Positions 19,795 through 31,988 of a stretch of 64,000 nucleotides of DNA are shown one piece after another. The stretch comes from Ichthyosporea sp. XGB-2017a (Eukaryota > Opisthokonta > Ichthyosporea): contig PDIM01000058.1 of NCBI GenBank assembly GCA_002811675.1, forward strand, positions 135,569-199,568, read 5' to 3'. Within the stretch, counting starts at the first letter, position 1, and the number at the start of each line of letters is the position of its first letter. The position numbers and the translations under genes were made by a program. Below the pieces are notes generated by a model. It did not search any database and was not told the origin of the DNA. It saw only the letters and a list, made by a program, of their open reading frames with translations.

Positions 19795-22700
19795 TTAATA
19801 GTCGGGCAAGAAGTCACTTCCACTATCGTCTTCTTCCTCTTCGCTGCTGCTGATTTCAACAACCGTCTTCTTTGCTACAGCAGCAGCTCGACGAGGCTTG
19901 GATGTACGACTAGTTGTAGGAACAACTTCGTCCGGATCAGAAAAGCAAAAGTCATCTTCACTACTTTCTACCTTCTTTTTAGCTGGGGCTTTGGCCGGGG
20001 CGGTGCGCTTACCTTTCACAACCTTTTTGGGCTTCGCGGTAGGCTTTGCTTTTGCGGCTTCAGGTTCAGAAAACTCGTCATAAATGTTTGAAACAGCACT
20101 TTGGATTTTTGATTTATCCTGAGTCCTGACTTTCTTGCTCTTTGGCACTACTGACGGGGAAGAAACTTCCATCATACTAGGACTCCTACAGTGTTTGTTA
20201 TTGGACAGTTGCATTTTCTGAGCGATGCGCTGGGCCAAAGTAAGCACTTCTTCCCCTTCTGAATCACTGCAGTAGGCAGTAGATTTGGCAACAGCAGAAG
20301 CTTGCCTTTGGGGGGAAGCCTTAGAGGCCTTCACAGCAACTTGCTTAGCTGGCTTTACGTCAATCTTGTCCTCAGTGTCACTGTCTTCCATTACTTCCAG
20401 CTTGATTTCAGCTGCTTTCTTTGATGCCCTGCCAGCGGTCGGTTTAGGCTTTGCAGGGGCTTCTACTTTAACATTTTTCCCGCTAGAGCTAGCCGCCGAA
20501 GATTTCTTTTTGGTCGTTGGCACATAGTTATCATCATCTTCGTCTTTAATTTTTTTGGTCATCCTTTTTCCGCCTTTAGCTTTCTTTGCCCTTGCCATTG
20601 CAATATCCTTGTCCTTTTCGGCCTTTTCTTTCTCATCGAGCTCCTCCAAATTTTCGATAAAATCATCTAAATCCGCATGCCATAGGTCTTCGGGAGATTT
20701 ATCTAAGAGCTCAGAGAGTTCTCGTTCCTTTTCATCTCGTTCTTTCTTAAGTTTTTCCACTTTTTCCAGTGTAAGGTTCCACATAGGCATTGACAGTAGG
20801 TAGTCATACCCACCTGTTGCGATCCCACTATGCAAATCGTCCTCCTCACCTGGACTGTTCGTGCTCTTAGATTTCTGGGGAAATTGAGCATATTTCTTTT
20901 CTTTCAATTCGGCAAGAAGGGCATCTTTCTTGCGATTACTAATGACTAATTCACCATTAATAATCGACAAAATAAAGCGAACTTTGTTATCAAGTCTACT
21001 CCATTCTTCAGTTAGACAGTCAGCAAGATGAGATTTTCGCTTTCGGTAGAAGGACAGGCGAAGACGATAAAATTCCTCTAAAAGTTCATTGGCATTGTCG
21101 TATTTTCTAATTCTGTTTTCATGGTCAAATAGAACCATATTGGTCAAACTCAACTGCGAGACAAGTTTGAATTTCTTTTCAATGCCGATGCTTTCGGCCT
21201 CGCGCATCTTTTCTTCAGTCAAAATAACAGTGAAATCCACAGTCGTATCAGTGTGATGCTCCTTGTAGTCCTTAATAAACGCAGGTACTTTGTCTGTGCC
21301 AGTGACCATGCTTTCCAGAAACTCCTTGTAATTTTGAGTCCAACTCCTGAGCGGCAATTCCGTGATGCGCAGCGTTGTTTCATCTATCTTTTCATACTTC
21401 CCATGCACCAAATACTTATTTTCCGCTACAAATTCAATAAAACCATCATAGCCTTTATACCACGGGTGCATCACTTCAGCGGGTTCGCCATTCATCAATC
21501 GCTTAAGATTGGCAACAATATCCCTGGGGTTAAAATTGGGTACATAGGTACTCCATCCAGTTCCAATACCGTCACTGCCATTTACAAGAACTGAAGGTAA
21601 AATAGGCATGAACCACTCAGGCTCGATAGATTGACCATCATCATCCAGGTACTTAAGCAGATCAGCATCTCTCGTATCAAATACATTTTTTGTAATAGAA
21701 GACAGTTTGGTAAAAATGTAACGAGGACTTGCTGCATCCTTGCCTCCTTGCAGTCGAGTTCCAAATTGGCCAGCTGGGACAAGAAAGTTAACGTTATTGC
21801 TCCCTACATAATCCTGTGCAAGATTAATTATCGTTCCACACAAACTGACTTCTCCGTGGTGATAAGCTGAATGTTCAGAAACGTAACCAGCAAGCTGCGC
21901 CACTTTAATTTCTTCCTTTAGATTTCTTTTAAAGCAACTAAAAAGAACTTTTCGTTGTCCTGGCTTGAAACCATCAACCATGCTTGGAATAGATCTTATA
22001 TTATCAGCCATGCTAAACAAAATTAACTCCTTATTGATGAAATCGGAGTATGAAATGCTTTCTGTGTTTTGATCAAGAAAAAGATTGGCATCACAAGTTC
22101 GAAGCCATTCCTTTCTGTCATCAGCTTTTTTTTTGCTAAACGCCAAGTCAATATCCATTTCATTTTCATTTCCTGTATATTCAAAGGCTAATTTATGCCT
22201 ACTCATGTCCGAAAAGTACTCCTTCGCTTCCTTCATGGTGCTGGTACCCAAACCTTTGTAGTACTTGATTTTCCAACCTTTCTGGGGTGTATTTTCTTTC
22301 CAGTGTTCATATTCCGGAAGGGTGTAAAAGGAAACGCTATTGTTGCCTTTAGTGCATTTTACAATAGGGGTAATGAACTCAACAAGAAACCCAGGAACTT
22401 TAAGGAGGCTGGGCCAAAAGTGATGAATAAAATTGATCAAGAGACCTTTGATATGAGATCCGTCGTGGTCTTGGTCGGTCATAATCATCAAGCTCCCGTA
22501 CCTCAAAGATTTTGAATCTTCATAGTTTTTCTTAAATTGTAACCCAAGAATTTTTACGATGTTCTGGATTTCGGCATTTTCCATAATTTGCTTATGAGTT
22601 GCCTCACGGACATTGAGGAGCTTACCACGTAATGGAAAGACACCATACTTGTCCCTGCCTACAACACCAAGTCCACTTACTGCAAGAGCTTTGGCGGAAT

Positions 22701-24267
22701 CTCCTTCTGTCAAGATCAGGGTACAACTAGTCGAATTTCGACCGCCGGCATCATTGGCGTCATCTAGTTTTGGTATACCACACAATCGAGTTCTCTTAGA
22801 GCCACTGCACTTTTTACTCAGCTGCGACTCTTGCTTGATCTTTACCCAATTCAAAATATTTTCAACTACTCCAGTATTAAGAACAGCTTTAACAAACTTG
22901 TCACTGAGACTGCACTCTGATCCAAATGCCTTTGCTCTTAGGGTCATATTCTCCTTTGTTTGAGAGTCGAAAGATGGATTTTCGATTAAACAATTGATAA
23001 AAACCCACAAATGGTTCTTAATTTGAAAGGGTTTCAACGTAGCCTTTGTTTTCTTATTCACAGCTTTGATCAAGCTAGCCACCATCTGATCGGTCACATA
23101 ACTTACATGGGTACCACCTTTAGTGGTGGCAATGTTGTTCACAAAGCTGACCTGCTGAAATTGACCATGTTCACTAGGTGTAACACAAATCTCCCACCGT
23201 TCATTAACAACTTCATGAACAACTGGGGCAAGTTCTTCACGATTTTTCAAATATAGGCCTACATAGTCAGAAAAGCTTCGCACGGGAAGTTTTTCGCCAT
23301 TAAGAAATACCTTCACTCCGCGGAGACAACCAGCGACATCATATGCCCGGCGGCGAAGCAGGCCAATAAAACCACTATCCAGTTGTGTCATACCGAATTT
23401 TTCAAGATCTGGAGTAAAGGTAATACAAGTATAATCATCTTTTGATTTGGTGATTTTAGGCTTACCAATTACAGACATATTGTTAGAGAAGACCTGCTTA
23501 AATTTTTGTCCAGAGCTAGAATCAGAAGTTTCCACAATAAATTCTTTACTGAAAATGTTGCAAAGCTTAGCACCATAACCATTTCGTCCACCTGTAACTT
23601 TCTTTTCATTGTCATTATAATTGGAAGAGGTCAAAAGGTGCCCGAAAATGAGCTCGGGCACATAAACATTTTCAACAGAGTGCATAACAACAGGGATTCC
23701 TTTGCCATTGTTCCACACAGAAATTGAGCAATTTTCAGTATCAATGTCAATTTTTATGGCATTCATAGTGGGATCACGGGCTTTGTTGTCGGCAGCATTA
23801 ACCAAAATTTCATCAAAAATTTTGTAGAGGCCGGGCACAAAGCTAACATCAGTCTCTTTAAAAGTTCCATCGCTGTCACACACCCACAACTGCTGAGAAA
23901 TCTCCTCTACCGACCCAATATAGGTATCGGGTCTCAAAAGAATGTGCTCCAATTGGGTTTTCTTTTGATAAATGTCTTCTACAGCTTTTCCCTTGTCAGA
24001 CTTTGAGGCACCTGATGCAGCAGCTTTTTTCACATTGTGCTGAGCACCAGATTCTTTCAAAACATTTTTAGAACTAGCTTTAGATTTCAGAGGCTTGGAT
24101 GCCTTCTTTGAGGCTTTCTACAGCCATTTTTTTTAGAAAAACGATGTGAGAATTAGCAACTACACACAAATCTATTTAACTCTCCAGAAGAAGACAAATA
24201 TACACAAACCTACCTCGGGCATCCAATCATCCTCTTCCATCTCAAACACATCATCGTCACTAATCAT
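19795..24267 (-). CDS. TOP2: DNA topoisomerase II
   Basis: Two exons: 24214-24267 (18 codons, starting MISDDDVFEMEEDD) and 19795-24117, in phase, giving 1,458 residues. Order: GHKL ATPase (LRPDTYIGSVE, EILVNAADNKARDP, NGYGAKLCNIF), transducer, TOPRIM with EGDSA and the metal-binding DQDHDGSHIKG, then the DNA gate with the catalytic tyrosine in SPRYIFTKL (about residue 817). A lysine-rich C-terminal tail of about 300 residues follows, with many acidic patches ending SSSEEEEDDSGSDF. The enzyme passes DNA duplexes through ATP-driven double-strand breaks and is needed for chromosome segregation. All key residues are present. An E2F-type motif lies 309 bp upstream of the ATG. Confidence 0.97.
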
Positions 24268-24934
24268 GATAACAATAGATCAATGCTATACGCCAAAGTA
24301 TAGCAAAACAGCAGGCTACCAATAAGCAATTGTCAATGTATCACAGGCAGCACAAATCAGACAAACTCACACACAACCAAACTACAACCAGGGACATGAA
24401 TTAGCGCTGTCTTAATCAGTTAATAGTTAATAGTTAATCTGCAGCAAAGCTAAACTGCCGCGGTGCAGAGAAAAAAAGAAGGAGGCAGGAGGAGGAGGAG
24501 GAGGGTATAGACGTATAGTCCACTCCATGCATGATGCATGATGATGCAGCCAGCACTCACATTCCTGAGGGAGGATTTTCCCGCCAATTCTGGATCATTA
24601 GACCCTCCTAATTCACACTTCTGCGACTCCAGGGCCCAGGCCCAACTCTGAAGTCTGAACTCTTGAAGTCTGAGGGGGGATGGGGCTAGGGTTAAGACTC
24701 TCTCTCCCTCTCTCCCTCTCCCTCTCCCCCTCTCATTGAGGAAGAGTGACAAAGCTAATCAACCAGCCAGCCTGACAGTCAGGGATTTCCATTGCTGCTT
24801 GTCTATACTCTGTAGGTGGATGAGGCTATGCTCAAGACCCCATACCTCTAGCAAGGAGAAGAACATATCAACCAGAACATTTCAGGGGCTGTGTTGGTTA
24901 CTGTTATTCTCATGGGGCGACGACTGTGTGCAAG
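24268..24934. promoter_or_regulatory. Divergent promoter region of TOP2 and FHIP, with E2F-type site
   Basis: This 667-bp spacer separates the two divergent start codons. It contains TTTTCCCGCCAA at 24576-24587, matching the E2F consensus TTTSSCGC. It also holds a GCATGATGCATGATGATGC near-palindrome (24527-24546) and a CTCTCCCTC run (24700-24735). Confidence 0.55.
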
Positions 24935-27438
24935 ATGAACCTTTTACGAAGTATTGGCAATTCGCTTTCCGGTGCCGGTTCCTCTTCCTCTTCAGCCTCC
25001 TCTCCTTTCTCCGCAAAAGCAGGTAGAAGACTTAAGACTGCAGAGAAGCATTGGGCTATTATCAACAAGGAGCTCGCACAGATTAACGACCCACTGGCAA
25101 CAAATGTGGAAGACACTGCAATTCCTCATCATCTAAACTCTTTATGCTTTTTGGTATGTGAAGAATCGCAGGACTGTGCTGTGGCAGGGAGAGGGAATTC
25201 ACCAAAAACTGGAGGGGTTACAAAATCAAGTCATCCGTGTATGGACTTTTTGATTTACAACAATGTATTCGAAAACTTTGTATCAATGACAATTTCCGAT
25301 TGCCCAAAGAACATTACTTGCGAAGTTGCCAAGAGCTACGAATATATATTAAAGAATTTTCACGATCGGAGAAAACTCCCAAAGATATTTTACGAAACTC
25401 TTCGCCGATTCTTGAGGTGCTCAAGAAGCGACATGGACAACACCAATCTCACAGGGAGAAAACTACGCTTGGTATGTCTCAGTTAAAGTATTGTCTTAGT
25501 CAAAGTTGGGAAAATGTTTCTAATAGCGTTGTTTATAATACTTATAGGTTCGATTTATTCTTTCGTGTGTGCAAGACAATGTGGCCTATATAGATAAATT
25601 CATTGAAAGGAAGCGAAAATCTATTATCAACTACAATCAGGAAACCTCGTCTAACGTTGATTACGAAATGTCGCTGTCACTTCTTTGGTGCATCACCCCT
25701 TACATACACGCTCCTCCAGGATATATACGAACAGAATCTCGAAACTTGCTTTTTCTAGTGATGAGCTTAAGTAACACTAGTCATGATTTAGCTAAATGCA
25801 TCGTCGACAACTCGTCGGTGTGTCAAATAGTTTCGGGAGGATTGAGTGCCCTTTACAGTAGGCTCCCAAATGGACTCATGTACACGCCATCACAAGATAT
25901 TTCATGGCTCATTGCATGTACTCCAGGGCTGGATGCAGTGCTCGAATGCCTCTCATTTTGTGATATGGTCATTCAACGTGCCCACTCGAGCATCACGAAA
26001 CAGATGATGACAATAATCCATGACGGGTTTCTAAATAATGTGGTTATCCACGCACTTCACCAGCCTGGCGATTCTTCGTATTTGGCAGCAGTAACTTACT
26101 TTAATGCAATGCTTCAATATATTGAAGGAGAAGTGTTAATGAAGTGCTTTTTAAATTTTATTTTAACTGCTGAATACGACAGTACTTTTTTACTTGATAC
26201 AATTTGCTCAAGGTAAGGATACTTATATTTATTTCTCCCTTGCTTGCTTTCTTTTGAAAACGAAAGCTCACGCAACAATTGCTAATGTGCCTTTTCTTGA
26301 ACATGTTTAATCATTAAGAATCCTTTCCAATGGAAATGAAGATGTTGTGGTGGGCTCTTTGCACCTAGTAAATACCCTATTTCTAATTAGGTGTGAAGAA
26401 ATACAGCATAACATGGTTTTTAAATATTTGACTGATTATGTTGACTTGCCCTTAAATGCTGCTAAATGTTCTGAGTGTTCTGACTTTAATATGGAATGCC
26501 CAATTTCCGACCAAAGGAAGGTGGGGTGCTCAGCTATTCTTAAAAACGCATCAGTTGATTTGTTAGGGCTTTTGCATCCTCTGGCAACAACCCATTCGCC
26601 AGATTTAACGAGCTTTGATGAATACCTAAATGATGCTTATAACAATATATATGACTGTTTTTCAGCGTGCTCGTGCTGGTCAAACTTGTATAGTCAAGTT
26701 AGCGAAGGGGTTACATTCAACTCGAATCCGTATTTGAGTGACATTACTGGGCCTTTAAAGTTTAGCCAAGCAGGGAAAATTTCGAAACTCGATTCTAACG
26801 CTGATGTCGAACAGTATAGTTACCTCCCCAAACAACCGGAGCAATGTTCGCATGAGTACTCTGTTGTTCTGGTTTTGCTTGTTAAGCTGAAGGGTTTCTT
26901 AACCAATTCAAAGTCTGTCAATTTACTTCTAACTGGAATTATTTACTCTCTAGCATGCTACAGTCAATCAGTTCTGCGCAATTACATTTTCTACACGTGT
27001 TCTCACAAAACAGCAGAAAAGCAGTTTGACCCTTTTGTTAACCCAAAGGACCCGATGGGAAAGAGAGTCTTCTTGTTTAGTATCCTCGGTGAAATATCAA
27101 GTGAAATTGTACAATTTAAAAATACACAACCCCACTTTGAAAAATATTTAACAAATGGGCGAGTTCATTTAAGCTCGGACGCGCCTGATGAGCCGTCCAC
27201 ACCACCAAGAAAAACATCGTCAACATTAAGTTCAAGTTCATCTTCAGCACGCAAATCCTCTAACTCGAAAGTAAGGTTTAAAGAAACTGTAGACGATGCA
27301 TCAGAAGAGCCATACTTGCCTGTTAAGAACGATAATCATGAGCAAATTCGTATGTACCAGAATATCATTCTTTTTGAAGAATTCCTTAAAGAGCTATTTG
27401 CTCTTTCCGAAGAACATTTACTTTTTGGACACTTCTAG
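24935..27438 (+). CDS. FHIP (FTS-Hook interacting protein, FAM160 family)
   Basis: Three exons (24935-25471, 25548-26212, 26319-27438) join in phase to give 773 residues. The N-terminal part shows the FHIP/RAI16 core: WAIINKELAQINDP, EDTAIPHHLNSL, PCMDFLIYNNVFE and DCPKNITCEV. Exon 2 starts VRFILSCVQDNVAYIDKF and exon 3 RILSNGNEDVVVGSLHLVNTLF, also typical. The rest is predicted helical-repeat. A serine-rich, low-complexity linker (residues about 690-720) precedes a short conserved C terminus. FHIP proteins bind FTS and Hook and link dynein to early endosomes and other cargo. Which animal paralogue it matches (FHIP1 or FHIP2) cannot be told by eye. Confidence 0.85.
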
Positions 27439-28051
27439 TAGAGTCTCCCTGCACCCCTTTTAAACCTTACACTGCATCACACATGTTATAAAGTAAGTAT
27501 ACCTTTATTTAATAAAACATTGGGTTGCTTACGAAACGAAGAAACTCGAGTAACAAGGTATGTCGGTAGAGTGTGCGCCCCAGCTGAGCTAATGGAGTTA
27601 TTTATAATACCAAAATATTTCCATAGCAACTCTGTTAGGACCGAGCTCATGTGTGCTTTCTCCTTTCATTTGACGAGTCTATGATATTATCAGTGCAAAT
27701 TATGTTGCTCCCCTAATTTAAATATGAACAATAACCCGCAATCCTCGCGGGTAATGGTTTGTGAATTGTGGATTGCGGCCTGCTGAGTGCTGTGTTTCTA
27801 TGGCTTTGTGCCAGAATTTAGGGCCACTATTATAAAGCTTAAGAATTGTGCAAGGGTAATGCACACAGAGCATGTGAGTTGTGCGCTTTGTAACAGTTGT
27901 GAGTTGGCACTCTCATAAATGGCAATAATGACCAGCACAAATGCCTCACCTCCTTTTTATCTAGTACTGTGAGTTTTCTAGAGCTTTGCACTTTTTACCT
28001 TAACCTCACTGCAAAGAAACGAGTTTTGTAGAATCTAGTTTCGTTTTGCAG
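27439..28051. other. Intergenic / 5' region of the NSUN7-like gene
   Basis: It probably contains an upstream exon of the next gene, which lacks an ATG at its first visible splice acceptor (TTTCGTTTTGCAG ending at 28051). A small hairpin CCCGC-aatcctc-GCGGG lies near 27737. No separate gene recognised. Confidence 0.4.
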
Positions 28052-30201
28052 ACACACAAGAAATCTCAAGTGCATGTCAGTCTAAAAAAACTGAAAGAAA
28101 CAGATAAAATACGCGAAGCAATGAACAGACTCAATCAACTTTCGGGTAACACAAACAGCGGCGGGCTGACTTTGGGGGAAAGTTTTTCCAGTTCCATGGG
28201 AGACATTTCCGCTTCACGGGGGCTTTATGGAGGATCTACAGGGTCACTAAATTATGGATCCACATATTCCCTGGACGGCTTGGGCCGCGGAAAGAGCACA
28301 GACAGTGCCATTGCTTCCATTTTCGGATCTACGGAAAGGCTCACTAAATATTCGTCTATGCGTGAGCTTTCCACGAAGGTGTTTAGTCATCGTTTGTACG
28401 TGCAGGCTGCTGAAATGTTTTCCTTTTTGATGTCAAACAAAAAAGACACTCGCTCGCCACCAACTATTGACTCGGAAACGAACAAGCGAGAGGTATACGT
28501 TTTGGCTTTTGGGGCGATTAAATACCAATCCCTGATCGACGAAGTACTGGACAAAATACAATTTTTTGTTCACAATTATCATCTTCTCAACCGCATGCCA
28601 CTACTGTACATTGTCATGTATGACTTTATCAAGAATAAGTGCCAATATGGACACGGAGGGCTCTTTGCAGAAGGAGAAAAAGATCCTGATGTAGAAGACG
28701 CAATAGAAGCCGTTGAAAGCGTCAAAACCAAAATAAGTGCTGCTATTGCCCGTCGAAGAATCAAAACTCGTTCAAGAAGTGTGGAAGGGCTTTTGCCTGA
28801 GAAGCAGAGAGAGAAAGAGAAACTTGCCTCCAACCAAATACGATATGTACGAATTAACACTGGAAAAATTAGTGTTCCAAAAGTGATTCTTACTTTTCAG
28901 GAGGATGGATTCACGCTCCTTAAAGCGACGAGCGATCGCAATGTGTCTCTACTTGATGTCAATAACTCATTCAGAGTTGATAGGGATTTTGAAAAGTTAC
29001 TTGCATTCTCGCCTGACTGCGTTAATGCATTGCACAGCCATCATCTCGTGAAGAGTGGACACTGTGTCCTGCAAGATAAGGCAAGTTGTTTTGTGTCTCA
29101 CGTGTTTTACAACTTTCTGGGGAATGCGGAAGATGCCATTGACGCATTTCCGGGACTTGGTTCCAAGGTGCTGTACCTTGGAGGGCTAATGGGAAAGAAA
29201 GGCAAGTTATTCGCTCTGGCCGGGGACGAGAGGAAGAAGAAGGTATTAGAAAGAAATGTCGAGCTTTCGGGGATGAAAAATATAAATGTGTCAGTTTCTT
29301 CCTTTTTGGATGTCAATCCTCTGGACAAACAATTCTCTAAGGTAAGGGCAGTCATTTGTGATCCGTTAAACACTGGATCTGGAATATTAGATCCTCTTGA
29401 CAGTATGGCACAGGAAGGATGCCCCCCCTTCGATCTGTCCCATGGGCGCCCTAAAAAGATATTGGAGCCGTTAATTGAAGGGCAACTCTCGGCTTTATTA
29501 CATGCCTTTAAGTTTCCGCAAGTGCGAGTTGTCATTTACTGGACTCGATCAATATATCCCGAAGAAAACGAGATGGTCGTTGAAGCTGCACTTAACAGTC
29601 CTTCTGGACAAAACTTTCAGTTAGCACATGTGTTTCCATCAGATAGTTTGGCTTCAGAGCAATCTCAACGTAAGTATATTTCATGTTAAGGGAAAAACAA
29701 ATCGAGTAGTTTATTAACGGCTTTTCATTTGTGACGTTTCATATGCATCTAGGACTGTTCCAAGAAGAAGCGCGATGTCTCAGAATCGAGCCATCAGAAA
29801 CAATGAATGGATGCTTCATGGCATGCTTTGAAAGAATCGGGTTCGAGCCAGGGTCGGGCGTAGCTTCAGACAAGACATCGCTGAAAAAAATAAGGAAGTC
29901 AAAAAGCATTACAAACCTTTCCAAAACAGCTGCCATTAGTAAAAGTGTTGACACAAGTTTACACAAAATGGCGTCACCTAAAACGAGCACGCGTAAATTC
30001 GGATCTTCAAACAGCCTAGCTAACAGCAAGGCACTAAGTAAGAGTGTCTCTTCACTTCCAAAGAAGCGAGTAACAACAATTATGGTGAAAGACGTACCCA
30101 CCACCATGTCGACAAGAATCAGGAACAGCTATACACAGCCACCCGCTCCTGTCGTACCTCATCAAGAGGTGGTATTTCATCCATTCCCGTGGAAGTTCTA
30201 G
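28052..30201 (+). CDS. NSUN7: NSUN7-like RNA methyltransferase homologue lacking catalytic cysteines (5' exon unresolved)
   Basis: Exons 28052-29669 and 29753-30201 join in phase (688 codons visible). The first visible exon follows a good acceptor and has no ATG before residue 24, so a 5' exon is probably missing. The segment VYVLAFGAIKYQSLIDEVL and HNYHLLNRMPLLYIVMYDF match NSUN7. A NOL1/NOP2/Sun-type methyltransferase fold follows, with HHLVKSGHCVLQDKASCFV and a SAM-binding region (KVLYLGGLMGKKG). The two cysteines of m5C methyltransferases are not found: the motif IV position reads CDPLNTGSG and the motif VI TC box reads WTRSIYPEENE. The tail is basic and serine/lysine rich. Human NSUN7 is linked to sperm motility. 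Catalysis here is doubtful. Confidence 0.8.
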
Positions 30202-30234
30202 TTTCTCTCCAAATAAAGTATTCGTAGTTTCTAC

Positions 30235-30842
30235 TTAGATTAAAACTTCTGCATCAATTTCCTCAATTTCATCTGGATTGACCGGGCGACGAGGCTGAAC
30301 GGTTTGCGTAAGACGGAATTTGGCACTTTGAGAACCCCTCAGTTTTTTTAATGTAGTATAGCCAATAAAAATTTCCGGCACAAGAAATAGTAGGAAAACA
30401 ATATTTGCCACTTTATCAAAGGCAGTAACTTTGTATTGACCACCCAGGATACTGTACAGCGACACAGGAAGCTGGATTACAAAGGAAAGTATCCAGAAAA
30501 TGCTTAATTCAGGAATCTATTAATAGACGTAACGTTAATCATTCTAGCCAGTTATCCGACATGTGACAGAGAATAGAAGCTACTCACCCTTTCAGAAAGA
30601 TTTCCAACATAGCCAAAGTATATTCGCAAAGGTTCAATAACCAGTAACACAAGAACAAAGGCAATTGCAAGTCCTCTCGTCTCTTCATCCAAAGTTGAAA
30701 ATTTTTCAGCAAGAACAACAACCAAGCCTGCTAGGAAGATTGGGTAGTACAGAACTGAACAGTACATCAGTACTTGGAGCCAAAGGCTGGACGCTACCTC
30801 GGTATCTACGAAAGGATCACCATTAGCTACTAAAAACACCAT
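30235..30842 (-). CDS. TMEM17: TMEM17-like ciliary transition-zone membrane protein
   Basis: Two exons (30588-30842 and 30235-30516) give 178 residues with four membrane segments. The family signature EPLRIYFGYVGNLSER joins across the intron to IPELSIFWILSFVIQLP, as in TMEM17. A soluble tail ends with an acidic stretch. TMEM17 belongs to the MKS/B9 module at the base of cilia, so this gene supports a flagellated or ciliated life stage. A possible non-coding 5' exon with a GTAAGT donor lies at about 30877. The gene converges on the NSUN7-like gene with only 33 bp between stop codons, so the 3' UTRs must overlap. Confidence 0.88.
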
Positions 30843-31469
30843 ATTCTATTTTTTCGGACACTCTTACAAAGACTTACTTAGATTGAATATCTTGGCTTTC
30901 CCGTTGACTTTACTTGTTTCCGAAAAGATTGCATCTGTCACTTTTGTCATTCCCGCTCCACTTGGACGTATGGAGCGTCTCCTGCTCTTTAACTGCAGAT
31001 ACTGACTCGTATTCATGATTTCCAGTTATCTTCCCACTTCTCCTCTTGTCAATACCGCTCAAATCTCTTTCTCTCTCTCTGGTGATCTGTGCCAGGCTAT
31101 ATATTCCTCGTCCACGCACACGGCACAAGCACATCCACTACTCCCGTAATCCAAAACCTAACTAATAACAATCCCTCTTATCTCCTCGCTCACGAACACC
31201 AGCAGCAGGGATTAAACTGAAAACCAAAAACGCAGTCTTGACACATTCCTCCATCCCCTAAACCTCACCCCATCCCTGGTACACCCCTAACCCTATAGTT
31301 AAGAGTGATCCTCATCAGGGCCTCGTGGCTGAGCATGTTCACAAAGCCAAAGTCAAATAAACCATTTAATAAACTCTACTTCTTCTTTCGCCAAGTTCCT
31401 TTAGTTTCTTTCTTGTGTGTTAATCCCAATCATAGACTCTTTTTTTATAAGATACAAATAATATACGAA
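30843..31469. other. Divergent spacer between TMEM17 and TOM5
   Basis: Contains probable 5' UTRs of both genes. Pyrimidine-rich stretches at 31040-31085 and 31240-31290. No other gene recognised. Confidence 0.4.
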
Positions 31470-31601
31470 ATGTTTAAATCAGAACCAACCGTAGAAGAGC
31501 AACAGCTTCTCAGGGAGGCTTGCACTGCAAACTTCAAGACGTTTGCCTTTGTTGTCGCTGCTTTGCGTGTGGCCCCTTATGTTATGGAATATCTCTCTTA
31601 A
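31470..31601 (+). CDS. TOMM5: TOM5-like subunit of the mitochondrial outer-membrane translocase (43 aa)
   Basis: A short ORF from ATG at 31470 encodes 43 residues: a charged N terminus (MFKSEPTVEEQQLLREA) and one C-terminal membrane helix ANFKTFAFVVAALRVAPYVME. The helix with its central LR(V/T)xP pattern is characteristic of Tom5 proteins (about 50 residues in yeast and animals). It is a tail-anchored accessory subunit of the TOM complex. The frame is open further upstream, but those codons look like 5' UTR. Because the protein is tiny, the call rests on one motif and size. Confidence 0.68.
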   Translation: MFKSEPTVEEQQLLREACTANFKTFAFVVAALRVAPYVMEYLS

Positions 31602-31988
31602 AAATATACTGAAAGAGCTAAGGTAAATCAAGCAAGGGTTCTGTTTGGGTGTGGGTTGAGCAGAAAAGATGGTGTTTGGGAAGTTGCTGGAAATGAAGGA
31701 GAAGAGCTAAAGACATGAGGCATAGACAGGTGAATCGGAGTGTAAATTATGTAGATGTTGCGGCCAATGTGTCTTTACGCGGAGTATTTTTTTGTTTTTT
31801 TTCGTCGTTCAGAAAGATTAAGTTCAAGTCTGGAAAAGGATTTGGTATAATAAAACAATGGGTTTTATTGAAAACGAATGAAAAACGATATGGTGTATTT
31901 TTTTTTCTTTCTTCAGCTAAGGTGAAAAGTGGTCTGTGTATTAAAAGTGAAATTCGAAGGTAGAATAGATGTGCGAAACAGCAGCGCT
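31602..31988. other. Spacer between TOM5 and the SMC2 3' end
   Basis: AT-rich, with 3' UTRs expected from both sides (AATAAAA near 31848). No gene recognised. Confidence 0.4.

Noticed and set aside
31240..31300. CCCTAA-like words suggesting telomeric repeat
   Set aside because: Only scattered CCTAACCC words with no tandem array.
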